Positions 1-6,097 of a DNA stretch of 9,882 nt are shown here, in pieces (the stretch's first letter is position 1; each line of letters starts with the position of its first letter). The stretch is from NCBI GenBank assembly GCA_903839955.1, contig CAIMEI010000005.1:1-9882 (forward strand), written 5' to 3'. The position numbers and the translations under genes were made by a program. Below the pieces are notes generated by a model. It did not search any database and was not told the origin of the DNA. It saw only the letters and a program-made list of their open reading frames with translations. The stretch is from Candidatus Falkowiibacteriota bacterium. Lineage in GTDB: Bacteria > Patescibacteriota > Patescibacteriia > Patescibacteriales > UBA12465.

Positions 1-678
1 CATATTAATATCCATCACACCAACGAAATCGCGCAAAGCGAGGTGGCGACTGGTGAAAAATTCTTTAACTATTGGCTGCATGGCGCTTTTTTGATTATTG
101 CCGGCGGCAAAAAAATGGCCAAGAGCGCGGGGAACTTTTTGACGCTAGAAAACACTTTTTTGGCCCGTAATATTGACCCCTTGGCCTTTCGTTTTCTCCT
201 GCTCCAGGCGCATTATCGCCGGCCGATTGAGTGGAGTACCGATGCCTTGCTCAATGCTCTGAACGGCTTGGATAGTTTGCGCCGCAAGGTGGCCGAACTA
301 AAGAACGAAGCGGTCGAGGAGGGAGAAATTTTGACGGGTTTTACGGAAAGATTTCAGGCTGCCCTGGCTGATGATTTAAACGCGCCGCAAGCTTTAGCGA
401 TCACTCAAGAAGTTTTGAAGGCGGATGAACCGGCCGCCGATCGCCTCAAAACAATTTTGGATTTTGATCGCGTCTTGGGTCTGGGGCTATCCCGGGCGCA
501 AATAGAAACGGTCGAAGCTGATAGTTTGCCGGCAGACGTGGCTAATTTATTTGCGGCTCGCCAGAAAGCGCGCGCCGACAAAAATTGGTCCGAATCCGAT
601 CGCCTGCGCGACGAAATTAGGGCGCACGGCTTTTTAATTGAAGATTCCAAGGAGGGAATTAAAATCACCAAAATATAG
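1..678 (+). CDS. cysS: Cysteine--tRNA ligase, C-terminal part (5' end outside window)
   Basis: This cytoplasmic class I aminoacyl-tRNA synthetase charges tRNA-Cys with cysteine. The reading frame is open from base 1, so the gene starts upstream and the catalytic N-terminus is not visible. The fragment opens with the motif HHTNEIAQSE; its first His (bases 13-15) and following Glu (25-27) match the family's zinc ligands. The class I signature loop is KMAKS (112-126), with Ala in place of the usual first Ser of KMSKS. A helical tRNA-binding region follows. The C-terminus has the family's typical ending (SDRLRDEI, then HGFLIEDS), so the 3' end looks intact. The stop codon directly abuts the dus start, which suggests co-transcription with the tRNA-modification genes downstream. 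Identification is secure. Confidence 0.96.
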   Translation, partial: HINIHHTNEIAQSEVATGEKFFNYWLHGAFLIIAGGKKMAKSAGNFLTLENTFLARNIDPLAFRFLLLQAHYRRPIEWSTDALLNALNGLDSLRRKVAELKNEAVEEGEILTGFTERFQAALADDLNAPQALAITQEVLKADEPAADRLKTILDFDRVLGLGLSRAQIETVEADSLPADVANLFAARQKARADKNWSESDRLRDEIRAHGFLIEDSKEGIKITKI

Positions 679-1644
679 ATGAAAGATAATTTTTGGCATA
701 ATTTAGAAAGGCCGATTTTGGCCTTGGCGCCGATGGCGGGTTTTAGCGACTCGCCATTTCGTATTATTACCAGTGAATACGGGGCGGATGTCGTTTATAG
801 TGAAATGGCCTCGGTCACTTCTATTTTTTATCACCAAAATGAGCCGGAGCACCGCACTTTTGATATTTTGAAGTCTGACCCCGCTCAGAAAGGCTATTAC
901 GTCGCCCAACTTTTCGGTTCGGAACCGGAACATTTTGCGGTCGCGGTCCGCTTGGTGGAAAAAATAATCAAGCCGGACGGTATTGATATCAATTTCGGTT
1001 GTCCGGTCGGCAAAGTTATTAAACAAGGCGCTGGTGCGGATTTGATGAAAGATTTGCCGCGCGCCAGGGAAGTGATTAAAGCAGTCCTGGAGAGCACTAG
1101 CCTGCCGGTTTCTATTAAAATTAGAGCGGCAGCCGGTCCGGTTAATGCTTTGGATTTTTTAAAGAATATTGCCGATTTGCCCGTTTCCGCCGTGATGATC
1201 CATGGCCGCACCTTGGCCCAGGGTTTTGTCGGAGAAATTAATTGCGAATTGATTAGGGAAGCGCGCCAATGTTTTTCCGGCGTCATCCTGGCTAATGGCG
1301 GAATTAATAACTTGGAACAAGCTCGGGAAATTTTAGTAAAAAGCGGCGCCGACGGCCTTGGCCTGGCGCGCGGGGTGCTTGGCCGTCCCTGGCTGTTTCA
1401 AGAAATCAAAGATGGCCGGGAGCTGGAATTATCCAAAAAAGAAATTGCCGCAATTGCCGTCCGCCATGCCCAATTGGAGGAAAAGCTAAAAGGAGCGGGC
1501 GCGATCGTGGAATTGCGCAAGCATCTTTGCTGGTATGCCCAGGGCATTCCCGGCGCCAGCCATTTGCGCGGCCAGTTAGTAAAAGTTAAGCGCGTCCAGG
1601 AGATTGAAGATATCTTCGCTTCCTGGGTGGAAGAAAAAATATGA
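679..1644 (+). CDS. dus: tRNA-dihydrouridine synthase (DusB-like)
   Basis: This flavoenzyme reduces specific uridines in tRNA (D-loop) to dihydrouridine using FMN and NADPH. The 321-residue length is normal for the family. LAPMAGFSD near residues 16-24 is the first FMN-barrel motif. INFGCPVGKV contains the expected catalytic Cys108. A SIKIRA strand supplies the flavin-contacting Lys, and HGRT (His175) and ANGGI are typical FMN/phosphate-binding segments. GADGLGLARGVLGRPWLF is the classic end of the barrel, and a helical C-terminal domain follows. The ATG lies immediately after the cysS stop, and no ribosome-binding site sits at a usable distance. Its last four bases (ATGA) overlap the tsaB start, implying translational coupling. 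Assignment to DusB rather than another Dus subgroup is a guess; the family is secure. Confidence 0.95.
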   Translation: MKDNFWHNLERPILALAPMAGFSDSPFRIITSEYGADVVYSEMASVTSIFYHQNEPEHRTFDILKSDPAQKGYYVAQLFGSEPEHFAVAVRLVEKIIKPDGIDINFGCPVGKVIKQGAGADLMKDLPRAREVIKAVLESTSLPVSIKIRAAAGPVNALDFLKNIADLPVSAVMIHGRTLAQGFVGEINCELIREARQCFSGVILANGGINNLEQAREILVKSGADGLGLARGVLGRPWLFQEIKDGRELELSKKEIAAIAVRHAQLEEKLKGAGAIVELRKHLCWYAQGIPGASHLRGQLVKVKRVQEIEDIFASWVEEKI

Positions 1645-2048
1645 AAAAAGCGGAATTAATTTTAAACATCGATACGGCTTCCGCCACCGAAGTGCTTTTG
1701 TTTTTGGAAAGCGGCGGTCGAGTCTTGAGCCGGAAAAAATTTTTGGCCCCCAAGAAACAGGCAGAAAAATTATTACCGGCGCTTGAGAAATTATTGCTCA
1801 AGAACCATTTTGATTTAGCCGATTTGACTGGCGTCAGGGTGGTTAACCAGGGCGGCACTTTCACGAGCCTGCGCATCGGGGTAATTACCGCCAACGCTTT
1901 GGCTTTTGCCTTGGGAATTCCCGTGCAAGCAATCGATAAAGAAGGAAAAGCGGCGATCGGCGGCCTGAAAAGCGCGGGCGGAATTTCCGTCGCGACGCCG
2001 CACTATGACGCCGAGCCGAATATCGGCAAGAAAAAAGAGGTTAAATAA
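1641..2048 (+). CDS. tsaB: Short TsaB-like protein (t6A tRNA modification)
   Basis: TsaB is the non-catalytic partner of TsaD in making N6-threonylcarbamoyladenosine (t6A) at position 37 of ANN-decoding tRNAs. The sequence shows the ASKHA opening strand LILNIDTA (residues 6-13), the LLPALEKLL helix, and GGTFTSLRIG (71-80), a variant of the family motif GPGSFTGLRIG. NALAFALGIPV follows. At 135 residues it is much shorter than typical bacterial TsaB (about 220-230). The second half is nearly absent, but the end PHYDAEPNIGKK resembles the terminal P-x-Y segment of full TsaB. This suggests an internal contraction, not a frameshift. It overlaps dus by four bases and is followed two bases later by a Nudix gene. 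TsaB-like is likely; function as a TsaD partner is inferred from the family and the tRNA-gene context. Confidence 0.8.
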   Translation: MKKAELILNIDTASATEVLLFLESGGRVLSRKKFLAPKKQAEKLLPALEKLLLKNHFDLADLTGVRVVNQGGTFTSLRIGVITANALAFALGIPVQAIDKEGKAAIGGLKSAGGISVATPHYDAEPNIGKKKEVK

Positions 2049-2050
2049 TT

Positions 2051-2599
2051 ATGACCGAATTGCTAAGCATCGTTAATGACCAGGACGAAGTTATCGGCAG
2101 TGAGACGCGGGAAAATATTCAGCGCGCCGGTTTATTGCATCGGGCCGTAAATATTTATTTTGTTACGCCCGACCGGGAAATAATTTTTCAGCACCGGGCG
2201 AAAGACAAGCGGATCCATCCGGATTTACTAGACGCCACGGCGGGAGGCGGCGTGGCTTTCGGTGACAGTTACGAGGCGACGGCCAGTAAGGAAACACTAG
2301 AAGAAACGGGTCTAAAAATCTCATCAGACGAATTTATTTTGCTGAAAAAATCCAAAGAGTATGCCGAAGATGTCAGCACGGGGAGAATCAGCCACTCTTT
2401 TAATGCTCGGTATCTCTATGTTTATCGCGAGAAAGTGGAAGACTTGAAAGTAGAGACCGGCAAAGCGCTGGGTTTTGAAGTTTGGCCGCTTGATAAATTA
2501 GCCAGCCTGGCGCCAGCGGAAAAAAATATTTTCGTGCCGGAGGTTCTGGAATTTGTTCAAAAAGATTTGCTGAGGGTCATCAAGGATTGGCAATTTTAA
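2051..2599 (+). CDS. Nudix hydrolase, tandem copy 1 (YfcD/IPP-isomerase-like)
   Basis: Nudix proteins hydrolyse X-linked nucleoside diphosphates or related pyrophosphates with a divalent metal. This one is 182 residues. The N-terminus (IVNDQDEVIG, then AGLLHRAV and QHRAKDK) resembles the YfcD and isopentenyl-diphosphate-isomerase-like branch. The Nudix box begins at Gly66 and reads G-x5-D-x7-KE-x2-EE-x-G. Glu81, Glu84 and Glu85 are present, but Glu72 is Asp, Arg80 is Lys, and the usual GGHVE is GGGVA (residues 65-69), so metal or substrate handling may differ from its sisters. A GFEVWP segment near residues 141-146 is kept in all three copies. GAGG at 2037-2040, ten bases before the ATG, is a weak ribosome-binding candidate, one of few in the window. 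The substrate cannot be read from sequence. Confidence 0.9.
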   Translation: MTELLSIVNDQDEVIGSETRENIQRAGLLHRAVNIYFVTPDREIIFQHRAKDKRIHPDLLDATAGGGVAFGDSYEATASKETLEETGLKISSDEFILLKKSKEYAEDVSTGRISHSFNARYLYVYREKVEDLKVETGKALGFEVWPLDKLASLAPAEKNIFVPEVLEFVQKDLLRVIKDWQF

Positions 2600-2609
2600 C
2601 TTAAACGAT

Positions 2610-3158
2610 ATGGAAAATCTATTAGAAGTTGTTAACGAGGAGGACGAGGTTATCGGCCTGGCCACGCGAGAAGAAATTCACCGCGCCGGTTTATTGCACC
2701 GGGAAATCTGCGTTTGTTTTTTTACTCCGAATAAAGAATTGATTTTCCAGCACCGCTCCAAAAGCAAGGATACCAGTCCGGATTTGCTGGGGGCAACCGT
2801 CGGCGGTCACGTGGAAGCCGGTGAAAGCTACGAAGAGACAGCCATCAAGGAAACGCTAGAAGAAACGGGCGTCCAATTGCGGCCGGAGGATTTAATATTT
2901 ATCAAGAAAACCAAAGATTTGCATCCGTCCTTGCCCGGGAATAAAGCTAACTGTGTTTTTCGTTCCCGTTTTTTATATATTTTTCGCGGTCCGCTCAGCG
3001 ACTTAAAAGTGGAAGAAGGTGAGGGGCTGGGATTTGAATCTTGGCCGCTTGAAAAGCTGTTCAAGCTAACCGAGGCTGAAAGATCCCGTTTTACCTCGGG
3101 AATATTAAAGTTTACCACCGAAGATTTGGCGGCGTTCATTAAAGATCTAAATTTTTAA
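2610..3158 (+). CDS. Nudix hydrolase, tandem copy 2 (YfcD/IPP-isomerase-like)
   Basis: This is the second of three adjacent 182-residue Nudix proteins. It has the most canonical Nudix box of the three: Gly66, five residues, Glu72, seven residues, KETLEETGV, with metal-binding Glu81, Glu84 and Glu85 all present and GGHVE intact. The only departures are Lys for Arg80 and Thr for the hydrophobic residue at 82. The N-terminal VVNEEDEVIG and GLLHREI segments and the QHRSKSKD segment match its neighbours. By hand count, 55 of the first 90 residues are identical to copy 1 with no gap; the C-terminal half is more divergent. It starts 10 bases after copy 1 with no Shine-Dalgarno site and ends 6 bases before copy 3. 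Family assignment is secure; the substrate is unknown. Confidence 0.92.
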   Translation: MENLLEVVNEEDEVIGLATREEIHRAGLLHREICVCFFTPNKELIFQHRSKSKDTSPDLLGATVGGHVEAGESYEETAIKETLEETGVQLRPEDLIFIKKTKDLHPSLPGNKANCVFRSRFLYIFRGPLSDLKVEEGEGLGFESWPLEKLFKLTEAERSRFTSGILKFTTEDLAAFIKDLNF

Positions 3159-3164
3159 AATAAT

Positions 3165-3713
3165 ATGGACAAATTCTCCAACGTCGTCAATGAGGACGAT
3201 AAAATTATTGGTCTGGAAAATAGGGCTAAAATCCACCAGGAAGGTTTATTGCACCGGGAAGTGCATGTTTATTTCGTGACCCCCGCGGGTCAGGTAATTT
3301 GCCAGCACCGGGCCAAAGATAAAGACATGTTTCCTGATTTGCTGGACGCGACGGTCGGCGGCCACGTGGAAGTTGGCGACAGCTATGAAGCCACTGCCGT
3401 CAAGGAGACGCGCGAGGAAACCGGCGTAATTATTGACCCCGGCGACCTTATTTTTGTCGGCAAAAATGTTTATAATTATCATGATTCTTTGACCGGGAAA
3501 ATTAACCATAATTTTTTAGCGCGCTATCTCTATCTTTATCGCGGTGAAGTTGACGCTTTGAAAATAGAAGATGGGAAAGCTGTCGGTTTTGAAGCTTGGC
3601 CGATTGCTACTTTAAAGAATTTGTCCGAAGAAGACCGAGCCCGCTTCATCGAGCCAATTTATGATTTTATGGCCGAGGAGCTGGCCGGACTAATAAAAAA
3701 TTTAAAATTTTAA
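3165..3713 (+). CDS. Nudix hydrolase, tandem copy 3 (YfcD/IPP-isomerase-like)
   Basis: This is the third consecutive Nudix gene, again 182 residues. It keeps GGHVE like copy 2 but has Asp72 (GDSYEATA) like copy 1. Its box ends KETREETGV with Glu81, Glu84 and Glu85 in place. Hand-counted identity over the first 90 residues is 54 to copy 1 and 55 to copy 2. The middle region (ARYLYLYRGEVDALK, GKAVGFEAWP) is closer to copy 1. All three align end to end without gaps, so they descend from duplications of one gene that have since diverged roughly equally. It begins 6 bases after copy 2 and ends 4 bases before the deoxyribosyltransferase-like gene, in the same apparent operon. A nucleotide or pyrophosphate substrate is likely; which one is unknown. 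Confidence 0.92.
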   Translation: MDKFSNVVNEDDKIIGLENRAKIHQEGLLHREVHVYFVTPAGQVICQHRAKDKDMFPDLLDATVGGHVEVGDSYEATAVKETREETGVIIDPGDLIFVGKNVYNYHDSLTGKINHNFLARYLYLYRGEVDALKIEDGKAVGFEAWPIATLKNLSEEDRARFIEPIYDFMAEELAGLIKNLKF

Positions 3714-3717
3714 CCCT

Positions 3718-4146
3718 ATGAAAATAGTCATTTGCGGCAGTTCCGCCTTCAAAGAAGAGATGCTGAAATTTCGCGATCGCTTAGCAACCTTGGGTCACGA
3801 AGCGATTGTTCATCCGGATTACGAATCTTTCGTGAAGGGCGAGAAGGCGGAGATTTGGAGCCAGGTTACCGGCGGCGAACATTACCTGGCCAAAAGATCA
3901 CAAGGCTATATCAAGTGGTACTACAACGCTATTTTTAATAGCGACGCGATTTTGGTGTTGAATTTTGATAAGCGGGGAATTAAGAACTATGTCGGCGGCA
4001 ACACTTTGATGGAAATCGGCTTCGCTTACGTGAACGACAAAAAGATTTTCTTGCTCAATCCGATTCCTGAAGATTCTCCTTATGTCGACGAGATTAAGGC
4101 GATGGTGGAAATTGTGCTCGCCGGCGATCTGGAGAAAATTAAGTGA
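3718..4146 (+). CDS. Nucleoside 2-deoxyribosyltransferase-like protein
   Basis: This small 142-residue protein has a Rossmann-like opening strand (MKIVICGSS), a central SDAILVLNFD strand, and GGNTLMEIGFAYVNDKKIFLLNP (residues 93 onward, described here in outline). In nucleoside 2-deoxyribosyltransferases, which move deoxyribose between bases, the catalytic Glu sits in an equivalent G-x-x-x-E-x-G-x-A context; Glu99 would be that residue here. The same fold occurs in other nucleotide-processing or sensing proteins, so the exact reaction is not established. It is the last gene of the first operon, four bases after the third Nudix gene, and is followed 37 bases later by a strong terminator. The neighbourhood fits a role in nucleotide salvage or pool cleaning, which is inference. 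Confidence 0.62.
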   Translation: MKIVICGSSAFKEEMLKFRDRLATLGHEAIVHPDYESFVKGEKAEIWSQVTGGEHYLAKRSQGYIKWYYNAIFNSDAILVLNFDKRGIKNYVGGNTLMEIGFAYVNDKKIFLLNPIPEDSPYVDEIKAMVEIVLAGDLEKIK

Positions 4147-4183
4147 GCTAAAAAAATTATTGCCAGAAATTAAAAAAATAGCT

Positions 4184-4215
4184 AAAAATCACTTCCGTGG
4201 GGAAGTGATTTTTTT
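4184..4215 (+). terminator. Intrinsic terminator closing the cysS-to-deoxyribosyltransferase unit
   Basis: A perfect 13-base-pair stem is formed by 4184-4196 and 4201-4213, with a four-base loop (GTGG). The GC-containing core is TCACTTCC/GGAAGTGA, and the run of T extends over 4209-4215. It lies 37 bases after the stop at 4146. The 5' arm begins with five A, so the hairpin could also terminate weakly from the other strand, although no opposing gene is present here. Confidence 0.9.
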
Positions 4216-4243
4216 ATCTCATATTTAATAAAAAATTAGCATC

Positions 4244-4265
4244 AATTCCGGGCGGGGATTTTTTT
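4244..4265 (+). terminator. Possible weak second terminator hairpin
   Basis: AATTCC (4244-4249) can pair with GGGATT (4255-4260), including one G-U pair, around a five-base loop (GGGCG), and is followed by T to 4265. The stem is short and weak. It may be a back-up for the strong terminator 30 bases upstream, or chance in an A/T-rich spacer. It ends just before the -35 element of the mraZ promoter, so it would insulate that promoter from read-through. Confidence 0.3.
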
Positions 4266-4266
4266 G

Positions 4267-4295
4267 TTGACCGCTGGGGCCTTGTGGGGTATAAT
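4267..4295 (+). promoter_or_regulatory. Sigma-70-type promoter of the mraZ/dcw operon
   Basis: TTGACC (4267-4272) and TATAAT (4290-4295) are separated by exactly 17 bases, so the pair is one base short of a perfect consensus promoter. Transcription would start near 4302, giving a leader of about 44 bases before the mraZ ATG at 4346. Its position between a terminator and the first dcw gene supports the call. G-rich boxes proposed as MraZ sites lie inside its spacer and just downstream of the start point. Confidence 0.88.
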
Positions 4296-4330
4296 TACAC
4301 TCGTAAGGTGAATTGTGGTGATAAGTGGTG
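4275..4330 (+). promoter_or_regulatory. Putative MraZ operator: five G-rich boxes, mostly 10 bases apart
   Basis: TGGGG occurs at 4275-4279 and 4285-4289, between the -35 and -10 elements. After a 21-base step, AGGTG (4306-4310), TGGTG (4316-4320) and TGGTG (4326-4330) follow at 10-base steps in the leader. The last three sit in ten-base units of the type GTGGTGAATT, of which the first and third share eight of ten bases. Known MraZ proteins bind short direct TGGG-type repeats with about 10-base periodicity upstream of their own gene. The position and period here fit autoregulation of the operon. Binding is inferred. Confidence 0.68.
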
Positions 4331-4345
4331 AATTAATATTTTTTT

Positions 4346-4777
4346 ATGTTCATCGGCGAATACAATCACAACCTAGATGACAAAGGACGCTTGGCGATTC
4401 CCGCCAAATTCCGCGCCATCTTGAAAAAAGGAGCGGTGGTTACCAAGGGTTTGGATAACTGCTTGTTTTTGTATTCCAAAGAGCAGTTTGAAATCATCGC
4501 TCAGAAATTTGCTTCCTTGCCGGTCAGTCAGGCCAAAGCGCGCGCCTTTGCCCGCCACATGCTAGCCGGGGCGATGGATGTGGAATTTGATAATCAGGGA
4601 AGAATTAATTTGCCGGAATATCTGCGCCGTTTTGCCGGTCTCAAGAAAAGCACGATTGTCGCTGGTTTATATAATCGTTTGGAAATCTGGGATGAGCGCG
4701 CTTGGAATAGTTATAAGGCGGCGGCGGAAAAAAATAGCAACGCCATTGCCGAGGAGCTGGGTGAACTGGGCGTTTAA
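4346..4777 (+). CDS. mraZ: Transcriptional regulator MraZ
   Basis: MraZ is a DNA-binding protein of the AbrB-like swapped-hairpin fold that controls the division and cell-wall operon it heads. The 143-residue length is normal. The family's two half-sites are plain: the N-terminal MFIGEYNHNLDDKGRLAIP, with DKGR at residues 12-15, and the second repeat DNQGRINLP, with Asp82 and Arg86. Conserved residues follow each repeat (AKFR and EYLRRFAGL). The ATG begins the family-typical MFxGEY start. No ribosome-binding site precedes it, only a T-rich run ending TTTATG. It is separated from rsmH by three bases. The G-rich repeats around its promoter are probable targets of its own product. Confidence 0.97.
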   Translation: MFIGEYNHNLDDKGRLAIPAKFRAILKKGAVVTKGLDNCLFLYSKEQFEIIAQKFASLPVSQAKARAFARHMLAGAMDVEFDNQGRINLPEYLRRFAGLKKSTIVAGLYNRLEIWDERAWNSYKAAAEKNSNAIAEELGELGV

Positions 4778-4780
4778 TTT

Positions 4781-5707
4781 ATGTATACTCATGTCCCGGT
4801 CATGCTCGCCGAAGTTCTGGAATATCTGAAGCCCCAGCCGGGTGAAAAAATATTTGATGGCACTCTCGGAGGAGCCAATTATTCCTTGGCGATTGCCAGC
4901 GCGGTCGGGCCGCAGGGCCAAGTTGTCGCAACCGATTTGGATCCCTTGGCGATTAAAAATGCCAAGGAAAAAGCCAAAAAAGCCGGAATAAAAAATTTAC
5001 AAATAGTGCAGGACAATTTCGGTAATCTGGCGGAAATCGCTGAGCAGCATGGTCCTTTTGACGGAGCGGTATTTGACCTGGGGCTTTCCTCAGCTCAGCT
5101 AGCCGATGAGAAAAGAGGCTTTTCTTTTCAAGGCGACCGGCCGCTTTCCATGTCTTTCAATCCCGAGGAGGCCGCCGGCGAAGAGACAGAAAATATCCTG
5201 CGATATTATAAAATTGAGGAATTGACCAATATTTTCCGAATTTACGGCGATGAGCCGAAGGCTTATTCCGCGGCCAAGCTAATCGTAGCGTTCCGCAAGA
5301 AAAAGCCCATCAAGACCACGGGAGATTTGCTGGAGGCCCTGGCGCCAATTTTAAAAAATCGAGGAAAAACCAATCCGGCCACGAGAATTTTTCAAGCCCT
5401 GCGGATTGAAACTAATAAAGAATTTAAAAATTTAGAAAACGCTCTCGCCGCTCTCCCAACCGCCTTAAAGCCGGGAGCGAGAATCGTCGTGGTTTCTTTC
5501 CATAGCGGCGAAGATCGAATTGTGAAGAATTTTTTCCGCCTGGAAAGTTCCGATTGCATCTGTCCGTCAGCCGTTTTTACTTGCACCTGCGGCCACCAAA
5601 AAACTTTGAAAATTATCACCAAGAAGCCTTTGGAAGCCAGTGCCCAGGAGAGTGCGGAAAATCCGCGCGCCCGGAGCGCCAAACTGCGCGCCGCCATTCG
5701 CCTTTAA
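4781..5707 (+). CDS. rsmH: 16S rRNA (cytosine-1402-N4)-methyltransferase RsmH (MraW)
   Basis: RsmH uses S-adenosylmethionine to methylate N4 of C1402 in the ribosomal P site. At 308 residues it is full length. It opens with HVPVMLAEVL, then the SAM loop DGTLGGANYS (residues 26-35), the acidic DLDP (52-55), FDLGLSSAQL, RGFSF, an inserted helical region, FQALRIETNKE, and SFHSGEDR at 239-246. Several motifs depart from consensus: GANYS where GGHS is usual, PLSMSF (121-126) for PLDMRM, and HSGEDR for HSLEDR. A C-x-C-x6-C-x-C cysteine set (259, 261, 268, 270) could hold a metal, and NPRARSAKLRA is the family's C-terminal signature. It is second in the dcw operon, as in most bacteria. Family certain; unchanged activity is likely but not proven. 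Confidence 0.95.
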   Translation: MYTHVPVMLAEVLEYLKPQPGEKIFDGTLGGANYSLAIASAVGPQGQVVATDLDPLAIKNAKEKAKKAGIKNLQIVQDNFGNLAEIAEQHGPFDGAVFDLGLSSAQLADEKRGFSFQGDRPLSMSFNPEEAAGEETENILRYYKIEELTNIFRIYGDEPKAYSAAKLIVAFRKKKPIKTTGDLLEALAPILKNRGKTNPATRIFQALRIETNKEFKNLENALAALPTALKPGARIVVVSFHSGEDRIVKNFFRLESSDCICPSAVFTCTCGHQKTLKIITKKPLEASAQESAENPRARSAKLRAAIRL

Positions 5708-5726
5708 TTTTATCGCCTTTTTATTT

Positions 5727-6077
5727 ATGACTTCGGCCAGTCCCAAAAAATCACATCAGTCTCATCCTCGCCCGCAGGCGCACGGCTATTCGGCCGGTTT
5801 TTTCCGTAAGGTTAATATCGTTCTCTTTTCGGTTTTTGTGCTGATTGGTTTTTATTATTTGGTTAGCACTAATGACTTGGTGGTTAAGGGGGTGATTATG
5901 CAAAGCATGAAGAGTAAGATTAGAAACTTGGATCAGGATAATCAGTCTTATGAGAGCAAGGTGCTGGCTTTGCAATCTTACGGCAGTTTGCAGTCGCGAG
6001 TTAAGAATCTGGACATGGTGGCCGTCGGCAACGTCGACTATCTAACGGCCAAAAGTCCTTTGCCGGCGATGAAATAA
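5727..6077 (+). CDS. ftsL: FtsL-like cell-division protein
   Basis: This is a 116-residue bitopic membrane protein. A short, basic, His/Pro-rich cytoplasmic tail (residues 1-28) is followed by one transmembrane helix at about 29-46 (VNIVLFSVFVLIGFYYLV). A predicted coiled-coil stretch at about 59-95 (KSKIRNLDQDNQSYESKV and onward) then ends in a short extracytoplasmic tail. FtsL/DivIC proteins have this layout and help recruit and activate the septal synthase. Sequence alone does not prove identity because the family is poorly conserved; the position between rsmH and the class B PBP gene is the main support. The start at 5727 is chosen because an in-frame ATG at 5640 would lie deep inside rsmH, whereas 5727 follows its stop and shares the TTTATG context of neighbouring genes. 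Confidence 0.78.
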   Translation: MTSASPKKSHQSHPRPQAHGYSAGFFRKVNIVLFSVFVLIGFYYLVSTNDLVVKGVIMQSMKSKIRNLDQDNQSYESKVLALQSYGSLQSRVKNLDMVAVGNVDYLTAKSPLPAMK

Positions 6078-6097
6078 ACGGTTTTCTCTAAAAATAT

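Noticed and set aside
43..45. GTG as the start of cysS
   Set aside because: The frame is open to base 1 and the upstream residues form the HHTNEIAQSE motif of CysRS, so the gene continues outside the window.
649..656. AAGGAGGG as ribosome-binding site for dus
   Set aside because: It is 22 bases from the dus ATG, too far for normal use, and is explained as coding sequence of the cysS C-terminus.
1950..2050. Frameshift truncating TsaB
   Set aside because: The frame ends with a segment resembling the family's natural C-terminus, and the next gene starts two bases later with its own complete fold. No leftover TsaB-like sequence is visible in other frames.
2051..3713. Recent segmental duplication or assembly artefact behind the three Nudix genes
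   Set aside because: The copies differ at around 40 percent or more of residues and throughout the DNA, so they are not collapsed or duplicated reads or a fresh repeat.
4146..4183. Short inverted repeat AGCTA/TAGCT around an A-rich stretch
   Set aside because: The arms are only five bases and the sequence is low-complexity. It adds nothing to the strong terminator that follows.
4147..4345. Riboswitch or small RNA in the spacer before mraZ
   Set aside because: The 199 bases are accounted for by the terminator, promoter and repeat boxes. The leader is only about 44 bases and shows no aptamer-like structure.
5640..5726. Earlier in-frame ATG extending ftsL by 29 codons
   Set aside because: The extension would lie mostly inside the conserved 3' end of rsmH and adds a Pro/Arg/Cys-rich stretch not expected of FtsL. 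The ATG at 5727 follows the rsmH stop and has the same leader context as neighbouring genes.
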